DNA from: Ctena decussata
Taxonomy: Eukaryota > Mollusca > Bivalvia > Lucinida > Lucinidae
Direction of reading: 5' to 3'
Length of the DNA stretch: 64,000 bases
Assembly: GCA_963989385.1 (NCBI GenBank)
Contig: OZ022502.1
Location: forward strand, 7,470,501 to 7,534,500
Numbering within the stretch: the stretch's first letter is position 1; each line of letters starts with the position of its first letter. This document shows positions 1-10,432 of the stretch, piece by piece. The translations under genes were made by a program, and so were the position numbers. The notes under the pieces were generated by a model. That model searched no databases and was not told the origin of the DNA. It was given only the letters and a program-made list of their open reading frames with translations.

Positions 1-318
1 CATATGTCGCGATATGTCCATCCACTCTCTGATTGAGGTGGTGTTATTTGTGTGTCGCTAATACTTGTTTCTGATTGGCTCCTTGCCAAGCTCTTGTAGA
101 GAGTCCTATTCTAAGACACGCCTCTTACTATTTAGACAATAATATTGTTATTTTGATGTTTTAATTATTTTTGCCATTATTGTTGTTATAATAATAAATA
201 GAATATATTTATTTATTTTATTTATGCTGTTTACTCATATTTGGTTATTCTCCCAATTATTTCTTGGTCTCAACTTCTACATAGCATCTTCTTGCAACTA
301 GTGTAGATATACTTCAAC

Positions 319-354
<36 letters not shown>

Positions 355-681
355 TCAATTAATTATTGGTTGTTGTTGTCTCTACTACATTGTTTCATTT
401 TTTATTTTTTGTACCTCAAGATCCATGTTTCTGGTGATTATTTTATATAAAATCCTGCAGTTTCTCATTCTCTCCATGATGTTCTACATTATCATATCAT
501 TATTGTATGTATTATTATTATAATTATTACTATTACTATTATTAATATTGTTATTTTTATAGTTCTGGTTGATGATATGCGTTTTCGAAAACAGCTCCTG
601 TGACTGTTATTATTATTGTACGTTTCAGTGAGTTTTATTTTGATTTTTTAACAATATTTTTGGCAATGTATATTAATTAAT

Positions 682-712
<31 letters not shown>

Positions 713-992
713 TTTTCTCCTTGACATCTTTAAAGATGTCTTATAGGAACAATATTTTTTCTCATGGTTTATAAACCAGTCAACTTTTCTCCTTTTTATT
801 ATTTCATTTTATTTTTATTCTTTTTATTATGACAATTATAGGTCAAGTTGATTATTGTTTCAGGCTGTAAGTTCGTTCGTATTTTGTCCCAGGTTTGTTT
901 ACCGGTATGGTTTCAGTGTATTTTGTGTAACTATGCTTATTTCTCTGAGACGGCCCTGCCGTCATTCTCATTTCTGTTTTGTTTTTCACTGC
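1..992. repeat. AT-rich 3' flank of the Penelope-like element
   Basis: This stretch lies downstream (minus-strand sense) of the reverse transcriptase stop codon. It is very AT-rich, with a TTA microsatellite near 317-352 and an ATTT run near 675-715. I see no conserved coding sequence. In particular, no GIY-YIG endonuclease coding follows the RT stop in the frames I checked by eye. It probably holds the element's 3' untranslated end, but the boundary cannot be placed. Confidence 0.5.
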
Positions 993-2990
993 TCATATGC
1001 TCTTGTCTGGGTCATTTTGAAGTAGAGAAATTAATATGTCTAGTTCGTCAGGTACTGTGGTGCTATTCTCCTGCTCTACAGGTTTCAATCTCGCCCTTAC
1101 TAAAGTGTCCTTTAGATTTTTGCTCCTTCTGAATGCAATCATTGGTGCTTTGGGAAATATTTTTCTCAGCTGATTATTCCTCTCTATAAGCTCCCAATTT
1201 TGCTTTAACGCCCTATAAAACCCATGAAGGTGGGGATTATATGTCGTAGTGAATACTAAAGGTGCCTTTTTATTCAGTTCGTTATCTTTTTCCTGCAAGT
1301 ATTCGCTTCTGCGCTGATGGTGAACCTGTTTAAAGGCAGAAGTAAATTCTTCCGCCGTGTAGCCCCTGAGTAAAAGTTTCTCCTTAAACAGTTGCGCTCT
1401 TTCATTATAGTCTTCCAGGTTTGTTGCTGTTCTTACAAATCGCATTAGCTCACCTTTGATTAAACCCCTGAACACGGAGTGAGGATGAGACGACTGTCTA
1501 TGTATATATTGAAACTTCTCACTCGGCTTTACATATGGTTTAAGATCGAGAATGTTTTCCTTGTTGAATCGTTTGCCTTTAAAAACGATTGTGTCTAAGA
1601 AAATACCCTGTGTGGGGGATATATCATATTTAAATTTCAATGTTGGGTGCATATCGTTTGCCATGTTTAAAAAGGCTGCGGCCTCCGTCTTACTGCCTAG
1701 ATATATGGCGAAAACGTCGTCCCGAAATCGGAGCCATTTTAATATTTTGCCGTTTGCTGATGCAAGAATGCGTTCTTCGAGGTAGTAAATCACGATATCG
1801 CAAATAGCCGGCGAAGCTTTATGGCCCATTGCTACTCCTCTACACTGGTAGTAGTTTTTGCCGTTAAATTTGAAGTTATTACATTTCACTGCCAGCTCAA
1901 TTAGCTTGCAGAATGAATTAATGGACGGCCGTGTCTTTCCTCTGATAACTCGGTGTTTCTGACTGTTTGACAGTGTTTTTCTTACTGCATTTATAGCTTC
2001 TTCGTGCACAATATTTGTGTACATACTTTCATAGTCCAATGTGATTATAAGAGCATCATGTGGGACTTGTATTTGCTCCACTTTCCGTATGAAGTCCGAC
2101 GTGTCTTTTATATATGTATGTTGTTCTATCAAAAATGGTTGGAGGAAAAAGTCAACAAATTCAGAGATTCGTTCTACCGGACAGCCATTAGCTGAAATTA
2201 TTGGTCTCGCCTTTGTCGGTGGGTCTGAATGAATTTTGTTGAGCAGATACAGTTCGGAGGTTTTTACCTTTTTGTGCTCAATTGGTGATAGATATGCCAA
2301 ATTCTTTTTTGTGATTTCCCCGTTAGCTAGTAGTTTTGTGAGAGTTTGGTGAACTTCTTTTGAAATTTCGTTTGTGATGTCGTCTTCGATGGGGGTGTAG
2401 TGTGCCCCCGAGTTCAGTTGGCGTTGCCCCTCTCTTATATACTGCTCCCTGTCAGTGACTACTGTGCAGTTTCCTTTATCACTCTTTTTCACAATGATGT
2501 TCTTGTTTTTTTGTAGTCTTTTTAGCACAGATTTCAGCTTGTCTGTAAAATTTCCATTGACGCGTTTTTTGAAGCGTTTGTTTTGTTGTATGTTTTGCAG
2601 TGCATTTTTCCACATAATTTGTTTGCTAAAACGTTTATTGTAGTGTAGATTCGCCAGCTCTATTTTGGTAGCCGTGAGGTAATTTTCTAATGTAAGGTTC
2701 CCAGATGGAACCTCATTTCGTTTCCGTTCCCTGGTTATAAACGGGTCTTTATCGTAAGCTATTTTATTTTCGTGAGCCCATAATTTTGTTCTCATTCTCT
2801 GCGCAAGGTCGTCAAAGTCTTTCATAAGTTCCCGAGTAGTTGGTGGGTTAGGGGTAGGAACAAATTTCAAATTTTTGCTAAGCACCAATATTTCATTGTC
2901 CGTGAGTGATATTTTTGATAAGTTTTTTATATAAGTTTTAGCAAGTTCAATTTTTTGTGCTGTATCCTGTTTATAATACTTTTTCTTCAT
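993..2990 (-). CDS. Penelope-like retroelement reverse transcriptase (ORF2, no GIY-YIG domain)
   Basis: Intact 665-aa reading frame. The product is a reverse transcriptase of the Penelope-like (PLE) class, which copies element RNA into DNA. Visible motifs: a basic N-terminal region; KKSDKGNCTVV at about residues 168-178, matching the DKG motif typical of PLE RTs; LYLLNKIHSDPPTKARPI near 248-264; motif A LDYESMYTNI with Asp319; motif B GVAMGHKASPAICD near 385-398; motif C FRDDVF with catalytic Asp424-Asp425; and the thumb motif HPHSVFRGLIKGELMRF. The C-terminus stops shortly after FRRSKNLKDTLVRARL, just where many animal PLEs continue into a GIY-YIG endonuclease, so that domain is absent here. 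No GIY-YIG is seen at the N-terminus either. The ATG lies 162 bp downstream of the ORF1 stop on the same strand, so both probably come from one transcript. The open frame suggests a young copy. Confidence 0.9.
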   Translation of the reverse strand: MKKKYYKQDTAQKIELAKTYIKNLSKISLTDNEILVLSKNLKFVPTPNPPTTRELMKDFDDLAQRMRTKLWAHENKIAYDKDPFITRERKRNEVPSGNLTLENYLTATKIELANLHYNKRFSKQIMWKNALQNIQQNKRFKKRVNGNFTDKLKSVLKRLQKNKNIIVKKSDKGNCTVVTDREQYIREGQRQLNSGAHYTPIEDDITNEISKEVHQTLTKLLANGEITKKNLAYLSPIEHKKVKTSELYLLNKIHSDPPTKARPIISANGCPVERISEFVDFFLQPFLIEQHTYIKDTSDFIRKVEQIQVPHDALIITLDYESMYTNIVHEEAINAVRKTLSNSQKHRVIRGKTRPSINSFCKLIELAVKCNNFKFNGKNYYQCRGVAMGHKASPAICDIVIYYLEERILASANGKILKWLRFRDDVFAIYLGSKTEAAAFLNMANDMHPTLKFKYDISPTQGIFLDTIVFKGKRFNKENILDLKPYVKPSEKFQYIHRQSSHPHSVFRGLIKGELMRFVRTATNLEDYNERAQLFKEKLLLRGYTAEEFTSAFKQVHHQRRSEYLQEKDNELNKKAPLVFTTTYNPHLHGFYRALKQNWELIERNNQLRKIFPKAPMIAFRRSKNLKDTLVRARLKPVEQENSTTVPDELDILISLLQNDPDKSI

Positions 2991-3152
2991 TTGTCGTCTT
3001 TTGTCCCTAGCTGCGTTTCTGTGTGTATATCTATACTTTTTTGTGTTGTTGTAGCTACTTTCTTTGTTTATTTTGTGTTTTTCATGTTTGTGCGCTATTG
3101 TAAGGGTCCGTTTTTTAGCGCACTTCCGTTCTGTGTTGTCATGAACTAATTG

Positions 3153-5408
3153 TCATTTGTTGTTTGAACTGCCTTCCATTACCCTGCGAACTATGTTCGC
3201 AATTTGTGAACTGCTTATGCAGGGTAATTGTTGGTTTGAGGTTGTTTTTTCTTCTGTTGAATGCATTACTTCCTTTGAGATTTTTACAATTTGTGAATAT
3301 TTTTGAGTATTTATTTCAGAGTTACTTTCCTTTGCTGCTTTGCTCTTGGTTTGGTTGAGCCCCGTGTTTTGTTGTTTCTCCGCGGGGTTGTCATTCAAGT
3401 CGGGTGTCTTCTGCGGGTCTGTTAAGCAAGTTTTCTCGTGTTCCGCTTCCTCTCCCAGCCCGCATTTTTCGACTACTTGTTGGTTGAAACCCGTGTTTTC
3501 ATATATCTGTTTTTTATTTTTGTTATTTTGGATATTCATGTTTTGCAGGCTAAGAGATTTTATGTGCCCTTCCGTTATTTCCGATATATTCTCATCAGTG
3601 TTTTGTATTATAAGATGGTCGCCCGTGGTTCTGTAGTTTTTGTTAGGGGTATTGCCCAGTTGTTCTGAGGGAAGACCCGGGTTTTGTTGCCTTTCCACGG
3701 GGTCGTCATTCAGAGTTGGTGTTTTATGCGGGTCTGTAAGGCCTGTTTTCTTGTGTTCTGCTCCTTCGGTTATCCCGCACTCTATGGCTATTTGCTGATT
3801 GAACCCCGTGTTTTCATATGTTGGTTTATTTTTGTTGTTAGGGTCATGTATAGTCTGCAGTTTACAGGATTTAAAGCGGTTTTCAGTGATATCACATCGA
3901 TTCACATCATTGTTTCTCATTAGGAGCTTAGCCCCCGTGTTTTTATATTTTTTGCTGTTTGGGGATTTATCGGTTGTTCTTGGGGTACCTTTATTTTCCA
4001 GTGTTGTGGGGCTGAGTTGGTTTTCACTTGAGGTATTTGGTGATACGGAACAGTCTGCACTGGAGTGTAGGTCGCATGAAAATACCACGCTTTCAAGTTC
4101 ATTTTGCCTAGCAGAGCTGTAGCTATTAGACTGCGTTTTGTCCCTTTTGTCCAGAATTGGACTCAGTGTTATATTTTGATTAACGGGTTGAACGACGGGT
4201 CTTGCGTTCAAGTGAACATTCTTTATTGGAGTGGAGTGCATTTTATTAGATTTATGTGGCGCATTTCTTTCGGGATTTTCATTCAATTCTGTTTGTTTTT
4301 TGCATGAGCTCTCTAAATTATCTCCCTGTGTGTACGGAGAAAATAGGTCATTGAGCTCAGCGTGTGTCAGGAGGTTGTCTGCATTTACACCGGGTTGCAT
4401 GCCATTCGTCCCAGCTGGTGTTCTTCCGGAATTCAGTTTAATGTCTATATTGTTTGTACTCGCCGCTGCCTTAGGGCAGCTGGTAGGCGTTTTATTAAAA
4501 CTGATTGTGCCGCATGTAAATTTTCTTGTGCTTCCTGTAGTTTTTAATGGCGTCCCACATGTTTGTGTCCATTTTTGATATGCTAATTCCCTTGAGGCAT
4601 TTTTCGTAGGTGGGAGTTTAGCCATGTTCGCTTGTTTGGAAAATGGCGTTTTGTTGTCATCCTCATTCGGCCTTTTCCCGAATTTATTAAGTTTCCACTC
4701 ACGGGTTTGTGCCATTCTTTTCTTTTCATAACATATTGTTTCTTCCGTCGTTTTGAGTAAGGTTCGAAATTGTTCTTGTTTGGCAGTCTCTAAGTTACCG
4801 CTTTTTGCATACAGCCCATTTTTCAGTGATCTTACTTCTGCCCGTAAGTCATTTTTTTCTTTTCCCCAAATGTTTGCCATGGCCTCTACTATTTCTAAGG
4901 AGAATTTCTTTGTGATATCTCTCATTTTTGACTGAAAATATGGGTCCGAACTGAAGGGTACTGAAATAGTTTTATTTACTGTATTCATTAATGGGCATAA
5001 AATACCCGATGGGGGCTCACCTAATTCTATATGAGAGCATAGCATTTTTTCATGGTGAGCGGCAGTTGCTTGTTTTATACTCATTCTTTTGTAATCGATC
5101 ATATTTTGCGAAATAGTGTCTGGTAGCTCTTTTCGCATCATATAGCTGTTATGCTCAGCAAAGTGAGGGTCCTCAACCCTAGCTGGACTCAAAGAGCCCA
5201 TAATACTAGTTAGGGAGTGCCTACCCTCGACATAATCTGGGTGCCTAGAACTAACGTATTTAAGGGGGGTTTGTAGGTGTCTGACCGTAGCTGAGGTCTC
5301 ACTTTGCCTCACGGTTGTCACACGCCCAGTTAGTGAAGCAACCGTGGATCGTCTCACCCCAAGTGTTTTGCGCTTTTCATTTACTTCTGACTGTGTTCTT
5401 GGGAACAT
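3153..5408 (-). CDS. ORF1 of the Penelope-like element, unknown function
   Basis: Intact 751-aa frame upstream of the RT ORF on the same strand. I recognise no known domain. The N-terminus (MFPRTQSEVNEKRKTLGVRR) is basic. Residues about 170-240 look helical and charged and could form a coiled coil. The central and C-terminal parts are Asn/Thr/Lys-rich and of low complexity. Two copies of a roughly 60-70-aa repeat lie in the C-terminal half, each containing YENTGFNQQ, a Cys-Gly, EH-KT, LTDP-KTP and LND-P. The ATG sits in the context GCCGCCATG, a good eukaryotic initiation context, which supports this start. By analogy with ORF1 proteins of other retroelements it may bind nucleic acid or assemble particles, but that is inference only. 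Its first 50 or so codons are repeated in the leader copies at 8897-9049 and 10279-10432. Confidence 0.75.
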   Translation of the reverse strand: MFPRTQSEVNEKRKTLGVRRSTVASLTGRVTTVRQSETSATVRHLQTPLKYVSSRHPDYVEGRHSLTSIMGSLSPARVEDPHFAEHNSYMMRKELPDTISQNMIDYKRMSIKQATAAHHEKMLCSHIELGEPPSGILCPLMNTVNKTISVPFSSDPYFQSKMRDITKKFSLEIVEAMANIWGKEKNDLRAEVRSLKNGLYAKSGNLETAKQEQFRTLLKTTEETICYEKKRMAQTREWKLNKFGKRPNEDDNKTPFSKQANMAKLPPTKNASRELAYQKWTQTCGTPLKTTGSTRKFTCGTISFNKTPTSCPKAAASTNNIDIKLNSGRTPAGTNGMQPGVNADNLLTHAELNDLFSPYTQGDNLESSCKKQTELNENPERNAPHKSNKMHSTPIKNVHLNARPVVQPVNQNITLSPILDKRDKTQSNSYSSARQNELESVVFSCDLHSSADCSVSPNTSSENQLSPTTLENKGTPRTTDKSPNSKKYKNTGAKLLMRNNDVNRCDITENRFKSCKLQTIHDPNNKNKPTYENTGFNQQIAIECGITEGAEHKKTGLTDPHKTPTLNDDPVERQQNPGLPSEQLGNTPNKNYRTTGDHLIIQNTDENISEITEGHIKSLSLQNMNIQNNKNKKQIYENTGFNQQVVEKCGLGEEAEHEKTCLTDPQKTPDLNDNPAEKQQNTGLNQTKSKAAKESNSEINTQKYSQIVKISKEVMHSTEEKTTSNQQLPCISSSQIANIVRRVMEGSSNNK

Positions 5409-6122
5409 GGCGGCGGTTTATAAGTTAACCGCAAGTATATCAACAAATATGTAAGCGCAATTTTATTAATTTATCTTTTTTTTAAAATCTCATGTGTTTG
5501 TCTATTGATATTTTAACTGAACACTGTTCGTGTCACAAGTTTTTATAGTAACACTTTCTAAGAGAATTGTTGTTGTTTATCGAACGTGTATGTCTTTACT
5601 CCAGCAGACAATAGCTGAATTAAGCAAAAACGCCGTTTTCAGGAAGTTACCTTCCCTTCGTCAGTTGCCATAAAGACATAACGAACATGAGTGGTGTATT
5701 TAATGAACACCTTCACAAGTGCTAATCGACTGACGTCTTTGAGCGGTGTTTAGACGTCCACTCTGCCGTATAGGCAATTTATTATTTGATACAGTAGTAT
5801 AGTATAGTGGAATTGACAATGTAAAATACCACAAGGGTATATTACATACAGTGATAAAATCGCTGTGTAATTCCGGTTGTTTTATTTATACTAGCTATAG
5901 GTTGCGTATTGTGACGCTATTGTATGGCTTCTCTTTTGGTATGAATAGCAGTTGAAGCGATCTCAGGTTGGTGCTGAGTGGAATTGCTTCAAGAAGCAGG
6001 TAGGGGTTGGTGCCCTGAAAAGTTGTTTCTTAAAAACAACTTTATAAACGTAAGACAGCACACTCTTTGTCTTTCCAACTAGAAAGATGAGTGTGTCGCG
6101 GTCAAAGTTTACACTCTGACTG
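5409..6122 (-). promoter_or_regulatory. 5' leader / pseudo-LTR of the Penelope-like element
   Basis: Non-coding leader immediately upstream (minus sense) of ORF1. Its span is set by repetition: the same sequence recurs as a direct copy at 8897-9603 (with about 165 bp missing) and as an inverted copy at 9604-10432. It carries a hammerhead ribozyme at 5590-5679. PLEs commonly carry such repeated leaders (pseudo-LTRs) produced by tandem or inverted insertion of partial copies. A promoter is expected here, but I see no diagnostic core element. Confidence 0.65.
5590..5679 (-). ncRNA. Type I hammerhead ribozyme, PLE leader copy 1
   Basis: Read on the minus strand, the core is CTGACGA, then a stem-loop closed by a GTAA tetraloop, then GAAA, then a three-base-pair stem III (AAC/GTT around a GGC loop). 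U at 5628 is the nucleotide before the predicted cleavage. The inner stem I pairs GGCAA before the core with TTGCT after the cleavage site. An outer nine-base-pair stem I (ATGTCTTTA with TAAAGACAT) closes the motif, and a CAGC/GCTG hairpin sits in the internal loop. Very short stem III type I hammerheads are established parts of PLEs. One caveat: there is an extra A between the core and the continuous part of stem II. Predicted cleavage lies about 220 nt upstream of the ORF1 start. Confidence 0.8.
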
Positions 6123-8629
6123 GCTCAATTCGGCTAGTAAATGATCTTCCACCGCAGTAGTAGACGTGTGTCGGATTAGCATATTTGCGGTCCTTTTGAA
6201 CTTTAGGTCATTAGTGTTGTATAAAGATTACCGCTAATTTGCCATATAGAGACCGGCTCAACAGCCATATGGGTTTATTTTGTGTGTATCTGTAAACAAT
6301 TAGCATGACAAAGTAGCCCTTTATAGTTATTTGTGCAGATTTTTGAAGTTCTGCAAATGTTTTGTTCGTTCTGTAGGGTTACGAAAAAATTATTCACTGT
6401 CCAAATATAAGAGTCAACTTCTTTTTCCGTTATTTTGAATACAACACAAGAGTTGAAGGTAAAAAGTATGCAAAGACCAGGAACTGAAACAATCAAAATC
6501 CAAATCCAGCCCTCAAACCTCGGTTTTTGAGTATTAACATTGCATTCATTCACTACAATGTAATTATTTCCCGTGTATGAATTGTAAATATGCAGCTTCA
6601 TGTGTATACATCTATATAGTTACATCTCACTTTCTCAATGTTAGTTGACCGACCTAGGTATTGTCCTCTGTAATTTGTTTATTGTGTTTGCACTCAATGG
6701 TGCCGACCTATATTAAAGCTGAATTCCTAATTTTGTTCTCTTGTATATCACCTAGTGTGTGTATGTGTATTTGTTTTCCGTGTGATTCCTTTATTATTAT
6801 TATTATTATTATTATCATTATTATTATTATCTTTATTATTATTATCACAAAGAGAGTGTCTTCTGCGCATATTGCCGTATTGGGGTAGTGATATAAGTAA
6901 TGTCCCGTTTTTTAGGTTTGATTTATTGTTCTAACTATGCCGGTGCATCTTCTCTTTATTATGCATTTTAGTGTTACATAAGTAGGGATGCATTTTCCCT
7001 ATTTGTTTGTTTGTTTGTTTGTTGACACGCGCCACAGTTACTTATTTTGATCATGATTGTTAGGCCTATCTCTGAAAGCATGCCTTTTTCCATTTATCAT
7101 AAGTTTATGTGTTTGTTGTGTCTATCGAAAAGTACCCTGTTTTCACAGTATTTGCGCTGTCCCATTTCGTTTGCTACTGATGCGCTCTTTGCCCGTATGT
7201 TGTCACATTTTTGCTTTTTTGGCTCTCACTGCGAGCGTATTTGCGTGCATATTTTGCAGTACCATGGTGCACAAATGCATTGTTTTATTTGTAAGTATTA
7301 TGAGGTTTGTCAGTCCTCATTGGCGAGGTATTTCTTACTGTCCCAATTCTTTAGTTCAGTTGTTACGCGCGTAGCGATAAGCTGGTGACAAAATTTTACC
7401 GTGTTTGTAGTTTTGTTTTAGCCGCAGTGTTAGTGTCTACATTTTACGGTATTATAGGGGCGAATAGGCATCATTACTTTTTACAGTAGACGATTTCTAT
7501 TATCATTAAGAAGACATTGAGACATTCTAACTCCTCTATGTTTGGTCGGTTGTCTGTTCTTGTTATTATAAAATGCGCTAAACTATAGTTTCTATATGTA
7601 TATATTTGCCTGTACGCAGTTATTGTAATTTAGAGTACGCATTTGTTTGTTACTGAGTATGCCGGTAATGTTCTTTAGACTGGGTACTTGACTAGTAATG
7701 GTCTGTTTATTTTGTTTTTGGGCAGGTACTTATATATCACTTTATTCTCTGATAGCATAATTGTCGAGCAGTTGCTCTTAAGTAAACCGATCAGGTGTTT
7801 GTTTGTTTGTTTGTTTGTTTGTTGACACGCGTCATAAAATGAGCCTAATAATGGCAGCGCAGTTGGGAGGTACTACATTTTTAGATATTCACCGATTCCT
7901 TTTTTAAAAATATTTTCTTGCAAACGTATTATTATTTTGTAGAGGTAGTAGTCTAACCAGTAGTAGTAATGACATTTGTTTGTTGCGCCTTTGTTTACTT
8001 GTTACTAAGTATGCCGGTAATGTTCTTTAGACTGGGTACTTGACTGAGTAATGGTTTGTATATGTAATCTGTGGACAGGTATTAATTTCTCACTTTATTC
8101 TTAGACAGCATAGTCGTAGAGCGATTGCTCTTAAATAAGCCGATCCCGTGTTTGTTTGTTTTTTTTGACACGCGTCATACAATGAGCCTAATAATGGCAG
8201 CGCAGTTGAGAGGTACTACATTTGCCGATTCATTCTCTAAAATATTTTCTCGCAAATTTCTCATATTTAGTAGTAGTAATGGTAGTTGTAACAAAGAAGT
8301 AGTAGTAGGCGTACCAGTAGTAGTAACAGCAGTAGTGGTAGTAATGGTAATAGTAATAGTAGTTGTGGTAGTTGTAGGTGTATTTTTTTATTTACCAGTC
8401 GAATTATTATTATTAGTATTATTATTTTTCCTCTCCTTGCTAGTGTTAATTATTGTTATATTATTATTATTACTATTATTATTATTATTATTATTATCAC
8501 ACTAGTAAAAGGCAGAAGTAGTAGAGGTTGCGGTTGAAGCAGTGTTGTCAGTAGTAATAATATATAAGTGTATTTGTTAATTTACTTATTTTTTATTTTT
8601 AATTATTGTTTTATAACTATTATTATTAC

Positions 8630-8668
<39 letters not shown>

Positions 8669-8896
8669 TTTCATTACTCTTATCGTTGTTATTATTGTCA
8701 TTATTATTACCTTACATTGTTTTTTGCATACTCTAAGTGTATTTTCATGTTATTGTCTAATGTGTTCTAATGTGTAATTAAATCATAGTTTATTTGGTGG
8801 GGTGTTTAGGTAGGTCATAAAGATTTTGTTACATGCCGTATGGGCAGTGTTTAAAGTCTATTTTAGCGACAATATAGGTTTCTTTCTAGAAATTTG
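6123..8896. repeat. AT-rich non-coding spacer with microsatellites
   Basis: No convincing gene. The stretch holds TTA/ATT microsatellites (about 6791-6846, 8404-8500 and 8625-8665), a GTA-rich tract (about 8265-8380), and short runs of GTTT followed by GACACGCG that recur near 7020, 7820 and 8160. Open frames here are short and low-complexity. It separates the leader of the complete PLE from the second leader copy and may be the remains of an upstream partial element. Confidence 0.5.
7623..8240. repeat. Direct duplication, offset about 352 bp
   Basis: Two diverged direct copies. Both contain ATGCCGGTAATGTTCTTTAG (first near 7659, second near 8011), then a GTTT run, GACACGCGTCAT, and AATGAGCCTAATAATGGCAG. 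They differ by several substitutions and small indels, so the duplication is older than the PLE leader copies nearby. Confidence 0.75.
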
Positions 8897-9603
8897 GTAT
8901 TTAAGGGGGGTTTGTAGGTGTCTGACCGTAGCTGAGGTCTCACTTTGCCTCACGGTTGTCACACGCCCAGTTAGTGAAGCAACCGTGGATCGTCTCACCC
9001 CAAGTGTTTTGCGCTTTTCATTTACTTCTGACTGTGTTCTTGGGAACATGGCGGCGGTTTATAAGTTAACCGCAAGTATATCAACAAATATGTAAGCGCA
9101 ATTTTATTAATTTATCTTTTTTTTAAAATCTCATGTGTTTGTCTATTGATATTTTAACTGAACACTGTTCGTGTCACAAGTTTTTATAGTAACACTTTCT
9201 AAGAGAATTGTTGTTGTTTATCGAACGTGTATGTCTTTACTCCAGCAGACAATAGCTGAATTAAGCAAAAACGCCGTTTTCAGGAAGTTACCTTCCCTTC
9301 GTCAGTTGCCATAAAGACATAACGAACATGAGTGGTGTATTTAATGAACACCTTCACAAGTGCTAATCGACTGACGTCTTTGAGCGGTGTTTAGACGTCC
9401 ACTCTGCCGTATAGGCAATTTATTATTTGATACAGTAGTATAGTATAGTGGAATTGACAATGTAAAATACCACAAGGGTATATTACATACAGTGATAAAA
9501 TCGCTGTGTAATTCCGGTTGTTTTATAAACGTAAGACAGCACACTCTTTGTCTTTCCAACTAGAAAGATGCGTGTGTCGCGGTCAAAGTTTACACTCTGA
9601 CTG
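8897..9603 (-). mobile_element. PLE leader copy 2 with truncated ORF1 start
   Basis: Same-orientation copy of 5255-6122. It keeps the ORF1 ATG (at 9049) and about the first 50 codons, then runs into unrelated sequence at about 8897. The internal segment corresponding to about 5883-6047 is missing. Near-identity to copy 1 indicates recent duplication. It contains a second hammerhead. Its upstream end touches inverted copy 3 at 9603/9604, giving a large palindrome. Confidence 0.85.
9231..9320 (-). ncRNA. Type I hammerhead ribozyme, PLE leader copy 2
   Basis: Sequence-identical to the hammerhead at 5590-5679, on the minus strand, within the second leader copy. All core positions (CTGACGA, GAAA, stem III AAC/GTT) and the outer stem I are kept. 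Predicted cleavage follows U at 9269. Confidence 0.8.
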
Positions 9604-10432
9604 CTAGTTGGAAAGACAAAGAGTGTGCTGTCTTACGTTTATAAAGTTGTTTTTAAGAAACAACTTTTCAGGGCACCAACCCCTACCTGCTTCTTGAAGC
9701 AATTCCACTCAGCACCAACCTGAGATCGCTTCAACTGCTATTCATACCAAAAGAGAAGCCATACAATAGCGTCACAATACGCAACCTATAGCTAGTATAA
9801 ATAAAACAACCGGAATTACACAGCGATTTTATCACTGTATGTAATATACCCTTGTGGTATTTTACATTGTCAATTCCACTATACTATACTACTGTATCAA
9901 ATAATAAATTGCCTATACGGCAGAGTGGACGTCTAAACACCGCTCAAAGACGTCAGTCGATTAGCACTTGTGAAGGTGTTCATTAAATACACCACTCATG
10001 TTCGTTATGTCTTTATGGCAACTGACGAAGGGAAGGTAACTTCCTGAAAACGGCGTTTTTGCTTAATTCAGCTATTGTCTGCTGGAGTAAAGACATACAC
10101 GTTCGATAAACAACAACAATTCTCTTAGAAAGTGTTACTATAAAAACTTGTGACACGAACAGTGTTCAGTTAAAATATCAATAGACAAACACATGAGATT
10201 TTAAAAAAAAGATAAATTAATAAAATTGCGCTTACATATTTGTTGATATACTTGCGGTTAACTTATAAACCGCCGCCATGTTCCCAAGAACACAGTCAGA
10301 AGTAAATGAAAAGCGCAAAACACTTGGGGTGAGACGATCCACGGTTGCTTCACTAACTGGGCGTGTGACAACCGTGAGGCAAAGTGAGACCTCAGCTACG
10401 GTCAGACACCTACAAACCCCCCTTAAATACCC
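9604..10432 (+). mobile_element. PLE leader copy 3, inverted, with truncated ORF1 start
   Basis: Reverse-complement copy of about 5255-6083, so its sense is plus. It includes the region absent from copy 2, the hammerhead at 10007-10096, and the ORF1 start codon at 10279. The ORF1 frame runs about 50 codons and ends soon after the junction at about 10433, where the sequence switches to a more diverged PLE subfamily. Confidence 0.85.
10007..10096 (+). ncRNA. Type I hammerhead ribozyme, PLE leader copy 3
   Basis: Core CTGACGA at 10022-10028, stem II with GTAA loop to 10045, GAA at 10046-10048, stem III 10049-10051 with 10055-10057 around GGC, and the unpaired nucleotide U at 10058. Inner stem I pairs 10017-10021 with 10059-10063. 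The outer stem pairs 10007-10015 with 10088-10096. It folds identically to copies 1 and 2 but lies on the opposite strand. Confidence 0.8.

Noticed and set aside
7047..7388. Overlapping 105-113-codon plus-strand frames with hydrophobic Cys-rich products
   Set aside because: No initiation or splice context, biased AT-rich composition, overlapping frames of equal length, and location inside PLE-flanking sequence.
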